Of a stretch of 51,547 bases of DNA, positions 15,128 to 23,431 are shown piece after piece (positions within the stretch are counted from its first letter, which is position 1; each line of letters opens with the position of its first letter). The notes under the pieces are model-generated. The model did not search any database and was not told the DNA's origin. It saw only the letters and a program-made list of their open reading frames with translations. Made by a program: the position numbers and the translations under genes. This DNA is from Candidatus Iainarchaeum sp. (lineage in GTDB: Archaea > Iainarchaeota > Iainarchaeia > JAADDC01): positions 1 through 51,547 of the forward strand of contig JASUTF010000002.1 in the NCBI GenBank assembly GCA_030445695.1, in the 5' to 3' direction.

Positions 15128-15292
15128 ATGAGTTACCAGTCGCTCGCGCTGGCGTTTTTCACGGGGTTTGTGGTTGGAGTAATTTTCAGGGCTTTGAAGC
15201 TCCCGATCCCCGCACCAAACACGTGGGAGGGCATTCTCGGAATACTGGGCATATTCATCGGCTATATGATACTAAAAACACTGGGTGTCTGA
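15128..15292 (+). CDS. XapX domain membrane protein, 54 aa
   Basis: This short gene encodes two hydrophobic helices joined by LKLPIPAPNTWEG and followed by ILGILGIFIGY, which is the XapX (DUF1427) signature. The family's role is unknown. The ATG is 27 bp below TTTTTATC (15097-15104), which fits leaderless expression. The stop lies one base before the alaX ATG, so the two genes are probably cotranscribed. Confidence 0.8.
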   Translation: MSYQSLALAFFTGFVVGVIFRALKLPIPAPNTWEGILGILGIFIGYMILKTLGV

Positions 15293-15293
15293 C

Positions 15294-16028
15294 ATGACGG
15301 AAGAACTATACCTTGAGGACCACTACTTGAAGGAGTTCGACGCGACCGTCGTGGAAGTAGGAGAGGATTACATCGTCCTGGACAAAACAGCATTCTTTCC
15401 GCGCGCCTCCGGACTGGAGGGGGACACGGGAAAGATCGTGACAGAAGACGGTAAAGAGTACAGGGTGATCGGCGGGAAAAGAGTTGAGGGAAAGGTTCTT
15501 CATTTCCTCGAGACAACGGAAGGGCTCGAACCGGGCATGAAGGTTCACGGAGTGATCGACTGGGAGAACCGTTACCGTCAGATGCGGCTGCACACGGCAT
15601 CGCACATCGTTGCGTCGCTTTTCTACCAGAAGTACGGTGCAGAAATTACTGGGGGCCACATAACAGCGGAGAAGGCAAGGGACATGCTCAATGTTGATCA
15701 ACTGACGCCGGAGATGATTGACGAGGTGTTCTCAGAGGCCAACGAGATCGTGAAGAAGGAACTCCCGGTCAAGGTCTACTGGCTCTCCCGTGAAGAGGCG
15801 TTAAAAATTCCGGGAGTCGTGAAACTGGCGGCCCGCATGCCCCCGAACATCGAGCGCTGGAGAATCGTGGAGATCCCGGGAGTAGACATGCAAGCGGACG
15901 GCGGCCCACACGTGGCGAACACCAAGGAGATCGGCGAGATCGTCTTCCTCAAGAAGGAGAACAAGGGGAAAGGCAAGAAAACGATACATTTCACGGTGAA
16001 GCCGCAACTACTCTTCCCAGAACCTTAA
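15294..16028 (+). CDS. alaX: Alanyl-tRNA editing protein AlaX
   Basis: AlaX proteins are free-standing copies of the AlaRS editing domain and deacylate Ser- or Gly-tRNA(Ala). The 244-aa length fits the AlaX-M class. The N-terminal beta domain contains TAFFPRASGLEGDTG. The catalytic domain shows the zinc motif HTASH, a GG-rich segment (EITGGHITAEKARD) and the second motif MQADGGPHVANTKEIG. The second zinc motif in the family is often written CGGxH; here Asp occupies the Cys place. Some archaeal AlaX-M proteins may share this, but I cannot check. The ATG follows the XapX stop by one base. Confidence 0.9.
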   Translation: MTEELYLEDHYLKEFDATVVEVGEDYIVLDKTAFFPRASGLEGDTGKIVTEDGKEYRVIGGKRVEGKVLHFLETTEGLEPGMKVHGVIDWENRYRQMRLHTASHIVASLFYQKYGAEITGGHITAEKARDMLNVDQLTPEMIDEVFSEANEIVKKELPVKVYWLSREEALKIPGVVKLAARMPPNIERWRIVEIPGVDMQADGGPHVANTKEIGEIVFLKKENKGKGKKTIHFTVKPQLLFPEP

Positions 16029-16087
16029 TCTTATCCTTCTTCCAGATGCAGCACGCCAGGTGGCCCCTGCGACAAATGAACCTATGA

Positions 16088-16330
16088 TTATGAAGCCCTC
16101 CAGATAGTTCGTTCCACGTGTTCATCTCCATGAACCGGGGGGTTTCCCCGTGTTTCGCCAGAGAGTGGGTTCTCGATTTCTTCCGCGGTGTTTGATATAA
16201 GACCGGACCCCTCATACGCCAGAAATATGAGAAAAACCGCGGCAAGTCCGAGGACAGAGAATATGCCACCGCCGATCATACCGCCGATGCCGATCGCCAC
16301 TGCATCCCACAGCCCGATTGTCCTACGCAC
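16088..16330 (-). pseudogene. Amino-acid permease (APC family) remnant with internal deletion
   Basis: The reading frame starts like an APC transporter (LWDAVAIGIGGMIGGGIFSV, the first helix). Within a few residues it jumps to FLIFLAYEGSGLISNTAEEIENP, which in intact permeases lies around the sixth helix. About 150 residues are therefore missing, and the rest after IENP is unrelated. A GTG at 16330 is 27 bp below a TATA-like TTTTTAAATC, so the promoter may survive. The stretch from 16029 to 16087 shows nothing else. A full transporter is ruled out by length. Confidence 0.75.
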
Positions 16331-16393
16331 AAGGAATGGAACGAATCCAGCATTTTTAAATCCTCTGCACCAAAATACACCTGCGAGCCAGCA

Positions 16394-16466
16394 GCGCCGG
16401 TAGTCTAGCCTGGTAGGACGTCGGCCTTCCACGCCGACGACCCGGGTTCGAATCCCGGCCGGCGCA
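16394..16466 (+). tRNA. tRNA-Gly (TCC)
   Basis: The cloverleaf has acceptor stem GCGCCGG/CCGGCGC with discriminator A, D arm GTCT...GGAC and anticodon stem TCGGC/GCCGA. The loop CTTCCAC gives anticodon UCC for Gly, and the T arm is CCGGGTTCGAATCCCGG. CCA is not encoded and there is no intron. A short T-rich stretch follows. Confidence 0.95.
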
Positions 16467-16480
16467 TTTCATTCTTCGAG

Positions 16481-17047
16481 TTATAGCACACCCCTTGCGT
16501 CGATCAGCACTGGTAGCCCGCGCAGCAGTGAGAATAGCACGAGATATAGTGAATACCAGAAGGAGAATTGCCAGGAGAAGGGAACAACCCCATAGCGCAT
16601 AAGCGTGAGCACAAGGAAGAAAAGCACCTTGGAAACGCCATAGAGCCCGCGGACAAAACGGCTCTTCACGAAGGTCCTTCCCCACCAGGAGCGCATCATA
16701 CCGTAAACGGAAACGTTCTTCCCTGCAGCGCGGCCCCGAATGGCATCGGTAAGGGCAGCACGGGAGAGAACGATGATCGGGGCCCAAGCCGGGACGTAGT
16801 CGATCGCAAGGAACATCAGCCAGAGAACGATTTCCGTCATTCTATCTCCGACCACGTCCAGAAGCGATCCAATAACCGTCTCGCACTTGTAGCGCCTCGC
16901 CACGTACCCGTCCAGCGAATCCATGGCGAACGCGATTATAAGGAGGATAACTGAAAGCCACCACGGCCCCCACGCGTAGTATACAAGAACAGCAACCACA
17001 AAAACGAGGACCGTCCTGATAATCGTGATCCAGTCGGCAGGAGTCAC
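16481..17047 (-). CDS. CDP-alcohol phosphatidyltransferase family protein
   Basis: This 188-aa integral membrane enzyme carries the complete family signature D-x2-DG-x2-AR-x8-G-x3-D-x3-D, seen as DSLDGYVARRYK followed by GSLLDVVGDR. Such enzymes join a CDP-activated lipid to an alcohol phosphate during polar lipid synthesis. The alcohol (glycerol-P, inositol-P or serine) cannot be told. A TTG at 17053 is possible, but the GTG at 17047 is 26 bp below TTTTTATAC (17068-17079) and is preferred. It could supply head groups to lipids built by the PlsY or UbiA enzymes in this window. Confidence 0.87.
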   Translation of the reverse strand: MTPADWITIIRTVLVFVVAVLVYYAWGPWWLSVILLIIAFAMDSLDGYVARRYKCETVIGSLLDVVGDRMTEIVLWLMFLAIDYVPAWAPIIVLSRAALTDAIRGRAAGKNVSVYGMMRSWWGRTFVKSRFVRGLYGVSKVLFFLVLTLMRYGVVPFSWQFSFWYSLYLVLFSLLRGLPVLIDARGVL

Positions 17048-17080
17048 GGTCAAAAAAAAGAAAAGGTTGTATAAAAAGGT

Positions 17081-17608
17081 TCAGCGGGCAGCCAACGCTA
17101 TGCCGATGAACGTTGCCCCGCTGAACAGCAGGTCCAGAGACACGTAAAGCCCGAGGAACCAGAGCGCTGCGCCGGGCCACTGGATTGCTATTAAGACACC
17201 GAGAGCGATGCTAATTATACCGGAAAGCACTATCCAGCCCCAGTACGGGAGCACGTCCCTGTTCTGCCAGGCAATCCAAGCACGCACAATGCCTATCGCT
17301 ATGAACGCCGCAGCCATGGCGAGGGTTATTGCAGCGCTGGCCATCACGGGGTTGTAGAATGCTAACGCACCGAACACTATGTAGAGCAATGCAAGGACTA
17401 TGTTCGCCACCCTGCTGACCCAGCCACCCGTATGCGTGAATCCATTTATGAGCTGAACGACACCGGCGATAATCGCAAGTGCTCCGAAGAATAACACTGT
17501 TGCCATTGTGGTTAGCGGCAGATACAGCAAACCCGCCACTCCCAGCGCGATGAAGAAGACGCCCACACCAAGCATCCATGCCCAGTACTCCTTTACATCG
17601 CCGAACAT
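17081..17608 (-). CDS. HdeD/DUF308 family membrane protein
   Basis: This 175-aa protein has six hydrophobic helices as two similar halves, typical of the HdeD (DUF308) family linked to acid stress in enterobacteria. Repeating pieces include FGALAIIAGVVQLINGF and FGALAFYNPVMASAAITLAM. The ATG has an unusually strong ribosome binding site, GGAGGTGA, 6 bp upstream, unlike the leaderless genes around it. The molecular role is unknown. Confidence 0.82.
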   Translation of the reverse strand: MFGDVKEYWAWMLGVGVFFIALGVAGLLYLPLTTMATVLFFGALAIIAGVVQLINGFTHTGGWVSRVANIVLALLYIVFGALAFYNPVMASAAITLAMAAAFIAIGIVRAWIAWQNRDVLPYWGWIVLSGIISIALGVLIAIQWPGAALWFLGLYVSLDLLFSGATFIGIALAAR

Positions 17609-17664
17609 GATTTCACCTCCTTTTTGGAATTGCCAATAAAATTTGGGTAGAAGTGGTTAAAAGT

Positions 17665-19023
17665 TCAATCTATTATCTTCTTCATCCATCCCGTCCAGAA
17701 CACGAAGTACAGGGACAGCAAACCACCAAGCACATTGCTCAGGGCCATACCGAGGAAAACACCGTTCACTGACCCCCAGGCCCGGCCCAACAGGTATGCT
17801 AACCCCACGCGGAACACCCAGAGCCGCACAAATGCAAGCGTTGCTGAAATCTTCGTCTTTCCTGCAGCGCGAAGGGCATTCATCACGGGGAAAAAGATGC
17901 CAAAGAACGGGACTGAGAGCGAGAAGTAGAACAGGAGCATAGCACCAGTATTTATCACCGCTGGATCAGATATGAAGATCTCGATCAGGTCGTAACGGAG
18001 CGCGAACACCACGAGGGCAAGAACGGACATTGTCGAAAACGTGATCTTTATCGTGGTTGCCAAGATGTGCTTTGCCCTTTCATACTGTTCTGCACCGATG
18101 TTCTGGCCGATCATAACGGACGCTGCCTGCGACATGCCAAAGGCAACAGCGGAGACGATGTTGATTATACGCATGCCGATTCCATAGGCGGCCACTGCCA
18201 CCGAGCCGAAAGCAGAAACGATCGCCATAATAGTAGTGAATGCAAGGCCGTTGAGCGAATTGGAAAGTCCTGCAGGCGTACCGATGCTGACTATTTTGCT
18301 AATCAGCGATCCGTCGGGAATCAGGTGCTCCAGACGGACATGTATGTGTTTCCAGCCCTTAAAGAGAATTACAAGCGAGACCATAGACGCAACGGCGTTT
18401 GATAGTGCTGTTGCAATTGCTGCACCTGCAACACCCATCGCAGGAGCACCCAGCCAGCCGAATATGAGTACCGGGTCAAGGATAGCGTTTAGCGTGATGG
18501 TTGCGAGGTTAATCTTGGTCGGTGTCCACATGTCACCAACGGCACGCAGCACCATGGAAAAAACAAACACCACGAAGGAGAACGGGAGCGACGCAAAAAT
18601 TATTCTGAGATACGTTGCGGCTTCAGGAATTACATCTTCAGGGATTCGCAACAGGTGCAGGATCTGGGGCGTAAAAACGTACCCGAGCACACCGAAAACG
18701 ATGGAAAGCGCACCAAGAAGAACAAGGAGGTTTCCAACAACTTTATCGACCCTTTCCCACTTGTTTGCACCAACGTACTGTGAAACGAGGGCCAGTCCCG
18801 CCGTTGCAAATCCCCCGCCAAACATCGTTACAGTAAAAACAATGGGCCAGGCGACGGCGGGGGCAGAAACGGCTGCACGGCCGAGACGCCCCAACCAGAA
18901 CGTGTCCACAAGGTTGTAGAGAATCTGAACGAGCTGCGTGAATATGAGGGGTGCTGAGAGCTTTAGCAAAGTCCTGACAACGTCTCCCTCGAGTATCTGC
19001 TGGCGCATCCTGTGTGGCGTCAT
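17665..19023 (-). CDS. MATE family multidrug/Na+ antiporter-type efflux protein
   Basis: This 452-aa protein has the twelve-helix MATE architecture in two homologous halves. Each half has the N-P-x-L/L-P-F-type segments, for example LSAPLIFTQLVQILYNLVDT at the start and SIGTPAGLSNSLNGLAF at the beginning of the second half. Members export cationic drugs or metabolites using Na+ or H+ gradients. The ATG is about 30 bp below CTTATATCC (19050-19058). The gene stands alone between HdeD and hisS. Confidence 0.92.
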   Translation of the reverse strand: MTPHRMRQQILEGDVVRTLLKLSAPLIFTQLVQILYNLVDTFWLGRLGRAAVSAPAVAWPIVFTVTMFGGGFATAGLALVSQYVGANKWERVDKVVGNLLVLLGALSIVFGVLGYVFTPQILHLLRIPEDVIPEAATYLRIIFASLPFSFVVFVFSMVLRAVGDMWTPTKINLATITLNAILDPVLIFGWLGAPAMGVAGAAIATALSNAVASMVSLVILFKGWKHIHVRLEHLIPDGSLISKIVSIGTPAGLSNSLNGLAFTTIMAIVSAFGSVAVAAYGIGMRIINIVSAVAFGMSQAASVMIGQNIGAEQYERAKHILATTIKITFSTMSVLALVVFALRYDLIEIFISDPAVINTGAMLLFYFSLSVPFFGIFFPVMNALRAAGKTKISATLAFVRLWVFRVGLAYLLGRAWGSVNGVFLGMALSNVLGGLLSLYFVFWTGWMKKIID

Positions 19024-19096
19024 ATTTGCTCACCAAAAAGCAGGCGGATATAAGGTGTGGTACGTAGCGAATAAAAAAGAAGTGCTGGAAAGGAAT

Positions 19097-20323
19097 TTAG
19101 TGCTTCTGTCCGGCGAGTTCAGTTATAGGCACTGCCTTCTGTTCCCCGCTCTCCATATCCTTAACCACAACTTTGCCCTCTTCCGTTTCCTTGCCCACGA
19201 TGATTACGGTTTTTATCCCTCTTCTCTCTGCGTCTGCCAGTTGCTTTCCGAGTTTCCTTCCTGTAACGTCCATGAACACGCGTTTTCCGGATTTCCTGAG
19301 TTCTTTTGAGATCTTTATTGCCATATCTTCATACCCCGGAATCACCGCGACGAAGATGTCCGCCTCATCTGCGTTCAGGTTCATGGAATCCACGTAGAGA
19401 TCAAGAACCCGGTCCACGCCTATGCTGCCGCCCGTCGCTGGAACCTCCTTTCCTCCCAGAAGTCCAATGAGTTCGTCGTATCTTCCGCCGGAGAGTATGC
19501 TCGTGGGTCGGTCCACAAACGTCTCAAATATCGGCCCCGTGTAGTAGTCCAACCCGCGGACGACGAACACGTTGAATGCCCAGAGCACGCCGAAGTCGTC
19601 CAAATACTCGCCGAGTTTCAGCAGGTCGTCCTTTGCTTTAGAGATCTCTTCGCTCTTCTCGGGCAGTTCATCCAAATCCACGTTGAACTCAAGGAACTTA
19701 TCCAGGAACGGTGCGAGATCCTTTAGTTCTTCACGAACGCCATCCTCCCCGATCTTATACCACTTGTCAATGGCGCGATAGAATTCGTCCCTCCGGTCTT
19801 TGGACAGTTCAATGTAATCGGCGATAGCGTCCAACAACCTCCGGTCGTTTAGCTGTACAGTTCCCTCAAGACCTGCACGCTTCAGCGCAGTCCAGGGTGC
19901 CGCAATGACTTCTGCATCCGCCAGCAGGTTCGTCGTTCCGAAGATATCCACATCCGCCTGAGTAAATTCCCTAAAACGTCCGGCCTGCGGACGGTCATAC
20001 CTCCATACCTTGCCGATCATATAACGCTTGACGGGCAGGGGCATGGTCTTGTTCTCCGCCAGCACACGGGCGGTCGGGAGTGTCAAATCAAAGCGAAGAC
20101 CGATGCCTCTCCCAGCCTTGTCCTTGAACAGATACAATTCGTCACGAATTTCTTCTCCGCCCTTAGACGTGAGCAGCTCAGCTGTTTCGAGGGCGGGAGT
20201 ATCCCAGGGGGCGAAGCCGAACTCACTGTAAGTTTCCTCGATGATCCTCAGAAACTCAGCACGTTTCACGCTCAGCGGCGGCAGAAAATCGCGGGTTCCA
20301 CGAACGCGGTTAGTGAAGTCCAT
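19097..20323 (-). CDS. hisS: Histidyl-tRNA synthetase
   Basis: This 408-aa class II synthetase charges tRNA-His. It shows motif 1 around RGTRDFLPPLSVKRAEF, motif 2 VWRYDRPQAGRFREFTQAD, the His-specific signature VVRGLDYYTGPIFE, motif 3 GGSIGVDRVLDL and a C-terminal anticodon-binding domain starting DIFVAVIPGYED. A GTG one codon upstream (20326) is possible; the ATG at 20323 is preferred. A TATA-like TTTTTATTATCC lies at 20358-20370, giving a short leader. It lies 49 bp downstream of a DHH gene. Confidence 0.95.
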   Translation of the reverse strand: MDFTNRVRGTRDFLPPLSVKRAEFLRIIEETYSEFGFAPWDTPALETAELLTSKGGEEIRDELYLFKDKAGRGIGLRFDLTLPTARVLAENKTMPLPVKRYMIGKVWRYDRPQAGRFREFTQADVDIFGTTNLLADAEVIAAPWTALKRAGLEGTVQLNDRRLLDAIADYIELSKDRRDEFYRAIDKWYKIGEDGVREELKDLAPFLDKFLEFNVDLDELPEKSEEISKAKDDLLKLGEYLDDFGVLWAFNVFVVRGLDYYTGPIFETFVDRPTSILSGGRYDELIGLLGGKEVPATGGSIGVDRVLDLYVDSMNLNADEADIFVAVIPGYEDMAIKISKELRKSGKRVFMDVTGRKLGKQLADAERRGIKTVIIVGKETEEGKVVVKDMESGEQKAVPITELAGQKH

Positions 20324-20372
20324 CACCCATCACAATCACCAGACGTAACGGAAACAAGGATAATAAAAAGGA

Positions 20373-21542
20373 TCACAGTCTCTCCAGAATCTGCTGAATA
20401 ACCCGTTCCGGCTCTGTTGTGGACAAAGAAACAGCATTCGGGTGGCCCCAGTACTCTGCAGCGCCCAAATTCTTTACCATTGAGAGCAAATCTCCCTTCC
20501 CGCGCATTGTGACGGTATATCTGAAGCTCTTCTCTGCATCCGTGACAATTACGATGTCGTAGCCCCTTTCATCCATCAAGCACGAGGCAATCTTGCCCTT
20601 GTGTGGGTAGTTTGGCGTATATGAAAGTTTCACGATGAGAGCCCGCTTCCCGTTGATTTCCTTCTCTTCCATCTCCGCGTTCTCCAATGCCATTTCTACT
20701 TTCATTCTGAACAGTTCGTAATATGTCTTCCAGAGGTCCGTTTCCAGTATCTGTTCGGCCAGACGGAGGTCAGCACGAATTGCCTGTGACATCTCCAGCG
20801 CCAATGCTTTCTTCCTGTCCTCTTCGCCCCATTCAATCACCGAACTCTTATCTCCCGCGGCAGCAATCCTCCCCCACTCTGGCTTCTCCACCCACGACTT
20901 CACAAGGTACGAAACGAGCGTTGCCGTGTTGTATTTGGACAGCTCCGGTGAGTGAAGAGCAGGATTAATCACCACACCGAAGCCGTGCTGTTTTTCAGCG
21001 TAGTGGTGGTCCACAACGAAGGTCGGGCCGTAACTCGAAAGCAAGAAAAGGCCGGGGCGATCTCTCCAGTCACTACCCACGTCCAGAAGGAGATAAAGAG
21101 GTGCATCTGACAGCCAGATTTGGGCCTCACGAAGCGTCCAATGCGAAATCGTTGAAAACGCTCTGTCCGAAAGTCCGAGTGCCTTCTTTATCAGGAGCGC
21201 CGCGATGATACCGTCCGCGTCGTTGTCGTAAAAGACCTGCGGCGTTTCACCCGTTACCTTGAGAAACGCCAGTTCCTTCCAGAGCACTTCAAAGTTGCCG
21301 CGGAGGAAAGCAATCTCGTCGGGCAGTTCCAAATCCACCTTCAGGCCAGATAGAAAACGTTCCTTCACCTTCGGGCGGACGCTTTCGCTCAGCGAGAAGA
21401 GTTTGCCGTCCCGCAACTCCACACTGTCCCCAGTCCTGAACCGTTCTCTAGAAACAGCCCTGTAATACTTCTCGCCATCAAAAATCACGTACTCCGTCCC
21501 TTCCCTCCCGCGGAAAGATGATGTGATAATACCACGAGGCAT
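20373..21542 (-). CDS. DHH-family phosphoesterase with N-terminal beta domain (third copy)
   Basis: The 389-aa protein begins with an OB/TRAM-like beta segment (REGTEYVIFDGEKYYRAVSR) that may bind nucleic acid. A DHH domain follows with FYDNDADGIIAALL, FVVDHHYAEKQ and AAGDKSS. A C-terminal DHHA1-like domain follows, but the glycine-rich GGGH segment is reduced to GAAEYWGHPNAVS. It is the third DHH gene in the window and the most divergent. The HAD hydrolase gene ends 24 bp upstream. RecJ-like nuclease or small-nucleotide phosphodiesterase activity is possible. Confidence 0.82.
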   Translation of the reverse strand: MPRGIITSSFRGREGTEYVIFDGEKYYRAVSRERFRTGDSVELRDGKLFSLSESVRPKVKERFLSGLKVDLELPDEIAFLRGNFEVLWKELAFLKVTGETPQVFYDNDADGIIAALLIKKALGLSDRAFSTISHWTLREAQIWLSDAPLYLLLDVGSDWRDRPGLFLLSSYGPTFVVDHHYAEKQHGFGVVINPALHSPELSKYNTATLVSYLVKSWVEKPEWGRIAAAGDKSSVIEWGEEDRKKALALEMSQAIRADLRLAEQILETDLWKTYYELFRMKVEMALENAEMEEKEINGKRALIVKLSYTPNYPHKGKIASCLMDERGYDIVIVTDAEKSFRYTVTMRGKGDLLSMVKNLGAAEYWGHPNAVSLSTTEPERVIQQILERL

Positions 21543-21566
21543 AAAGATAATTATTGTGGGAATAGT

Positions 21567-22223
21567 TTACAAATACTCCTTCAAAATTTCTCTCAGCTCT
21601 TCCCAGTTCTTCGCTTTTCTCAGCCGCGGTATCGTCTTTGCCACTTCCTTCTCCCACTCTGCTGTCGTCGGGAACTGGAACCAGACGGGGACAATTCTTC
21701 CATTCACGTTGTGGCGAAAGCGGTGCGGCCTGTCATCCACCCAGATGAATATAGCGTCTCTGTATTGCTCTCTCAGGTTTTCCAGCAACTTTTTCCGCTC
21801 CCTGTAGTCGCGGAAGCTCACAACATCGTCAAAATACTTGTCCAGCCCTGTTCTTCGGAAACGCCGCTCCTTGTAGTCGGAAACCCAGTCCTTCGACGAG
21901 AAGAGGATAATAGTGGCGCCCCGACGCTTTGCCCACTTCAGCGTCTCCTCCACGCCAGGGAGGACTTCAGAATGTTTAGCCAGCGCCCGGTTCCACGCCA
22001 CGAGAACGGGATAAAAGATTATACCAACAAGACGACCGAGAACCCCTGGCTCCCCCTTCGTTCCCTTTCGCTTCACATACCTCCCATAAATCCTGTCCAG
22101 AATTTCACGCTTTCGGGGCAGGAAAGGGAAGAACAGTCGTGCAACGTCCTCCGATGCGTCCACGAAGTGCGCCGGCGAATCCACAATCACTCCGTCAAAA
22201 TCGAGGAGCAAAACAACCCGCAT
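21567..22223 (-). CDS. HAD-superfamily hydrolase
   Basis: This 218-aa protein carries the HAD motifs: the nucleophile motif LLLDFDGVIVDS, the Ser motif ATIILFSSKDW and the acidic motif IFIWVDDRPHRF. A helical cap lies between residues 15 and 80. An ATG at 22235 is only 17 bp from the TATA box, so the ATG at 22223, about 30 bp below it and right before VVLLLDFDG, is chosen. The box is shared with the divergent CcdA-like gene. The substrate is unknown. Confidence 0.82.
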   Translation of the reverse strand: MRVVLLLDFDGVIVDSPAHFVDASEDVARLFFPFLPRKREILDRIYGRYVKRKGTKGEPGVLGRLVGIIFYPVLVAWNRALAKHSEVLPGVEETLKWAKRRGATIILFSSKDWVSDYKERRFRRTGLDKYFDDVVSFRDYRERKKLLENLREQYRDAIFIWVDDRPHRFRHNVNGRIVPVWFQFPTTAEWEKEVAKTIPRLRKAKNWEELREILKEYL

Positions 22224-22238
22224 GGATAGTTTCATGGA

Positions 22239-22267
22239 CTGAAACCAATAAATATATTCGGTTTCAG
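22239..22267. promoter_or_regulatory. Inverted repeat CTGAAACC-N13-GGTTTCAG around a shared TATA box
   Basis: Perfect 8-bp inverted half-sites (22239-22246 and 22260-22267) flank the AT-rich box that serves both the HAD gene (ATG 22223) and the CcdA-like gene (ATG 22281). A regulator bound here would control both directions. One half-site, CTGAAACC, recurs beside the thiI promoter at 25188-25195. Confidence 0.55.
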
Positions 22268-22280
22268 CGTGGGTAGAAAC

Positions 22281-22949
22281 ATGGACGTTCAGACGTTGTG
22301 GACGATCACCGGACTAGCAGCCGTCGACATGGTAAATCCCTGCACCCTTGCAGTGCAGGTACTCCTACTATCTGCTCTTGTGTTAACGAAGGGCAGAAGA
22401 GACGCAATTATCGGCGGAATCCTATTCACGGTAACGATATACATAATGTATCTGCTCTACGGGCTTGGCGTGCTTCAGCTCATTTACACGCTGGGAATTC
22501 AAGACCTCTTGCGTGCGATTCTCAAGATTCTGATACTCGTGATGGCAGTTCTCGAAATCATGGCTTTCTTCAAGTACCGTCCCGGCTTCATATCCCTTGA
22601 AATGCCCATGTCCTTCCGACCCATCGCTCAAAAAGCTCTGAAGTCCGTTGAGAACCCGTGGATGGCCGTACCCGTCGCCGTCCTCTGCTCCGTACTTTTG
22701 CTCCCCTGCTCCTCCGGGCCATACCTTTCCGCAATCATCCTACTTGCAAACACAGCAGTTGAAAAAATCTTCTACCTTCTTTACTATAACATGATATTCA
22801 TCCTTCCGATGATTGCAATAACGGCAATCGTTGGTTTTGGAACAAAACCGGAGGCGGTGATGGAATGGAGAAAAAGACACATAAGGGAACTGCACCTGAT
22901 CGCGGGAATACTGCTGCTGGCGGTGTTCGCTATGCTATCTATGGAGTAA
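22281..22949 (+). CDS. CcdA/DsbD-type transmembrane thiol-electron transporter
   Basis: This 222-aa polytopic protein resembles CcdA, which moves reducing electrons across the membrane. Two membrane-embedded Cys in family-like settings are visible, VDMVNPCTLAVQ in the first helix and LLLPCSSGPYLSA in the middle, each next to Pro, with about six helices in all. The ATG at 22281 is 28 bp below the shared TATA box; an in-frame start at 22269 is less likely. The next gene, a membrane-anchored thioredoxin-like protein, overlaps it by 85 bp, suggesting that they work as a pair. Confidence 0.83.
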   Translation: MDVQTLWTITGLAAVDMVNPCTLAVQVLLLSALVLTKGRRDAIIGGILFTVTIYIMYLLYGLGVLQLIYTLGIQDLLRAILKILILVMAVLEIMAFFKYRPGFISLEMPMSFRPIAQKALKSVENPWMAVPVAVLCSVLLLPCSSGPYLSAIILLANTAVEKIFYLLYYNMIFILPMIAITAIVGFGTKPEAVMEWRKRHIRELHLIAGILLLAVFAMLSME

Positions 22950-23431
22950 TTTTCTCAATCATATTGCTGGTAGCGGCCCTTGCGTGGTATTCCGGCCAGA
23001 CAGGCGGCGGGAAAGATATGCCACAGGAGGGCAACCACTTGGGCGTTCTCGTATACTCTCCAACCTGCCCGCACTGCCACTCACTGATGAAATACCTAGA
23101 CGAGAAGTATCCGGACGCTCCGATACTGAGAACAACGGACGGCTCCAAGATAAAGGAGTACCTAAAGGAAGCGGGCGTTTCATGGGACGGTGGCGTCCCA
23201 ATCATGGCGGTGCGCGTGGATGGAAACGTCTTCGTGCTTTCTGGCTTTCCGTCGGAGAACCAGGACGTGAACGGCTACTTCATGGGCAGAGAAAAGGAAC
23301 TGTCACTCTGTAAAGGAATGCGAGGAACGCCGTACCCTAACGAGCAAAACTACCTCTTCTGCATACTTCCGGACGGAAAAATACTGGGAAACAAGTACGT
23401 AGTGGACTGGGTGCTCTCTAAGATCGGATAA
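22865..23431 (+). CDS. Membrane-anchored thioredoxin-like protein
   Basis: The 188-aa protein has one hydrophobic helix at about residues 23-43 and then a thioredoxin-like domain with active site SPTCPHCHSLMKYL and the cis-Pro region GVPIMAV. Two more Cys lie at LSLCKGM and YLFCILP. The domain should face outside. The ATG at 22865 is inside the ccdA-like gene, 85 bp before its end, and follows GGAGGCGG as a ribosome site; no later start would keep the anchor. Its 3' end overlaps the convergent membrane winged-helix gene by 14 bp. It probably takes electrons from the CcdA-like protein. Confidence 0.85.
   Translation: MEKKTHKGTAPDRGNTAAGGVRYAIYGVIFSIILLVAALAWYSGQTGGGKDMPQEGNHLGVLVYSPTCPHCHSLMKYLDEKYPDAPILRTTDGSKIKEYLKEAGVSWDGGVPIMAVRVDGNVFVLSGFPSENQDVNGYFMGREKELSLCKGMRGTPYPNEQNYLFCILPDGKILGNKYVVDWVLSKIG

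Noticed and set aside
16088-16432. Functional 114-aa membrane protein
   Set aside because: The upstream part of the frame runs through the tRNA-Gly gene, and the core joins two distant segments of an amino-acid permease, so it is a remnant.
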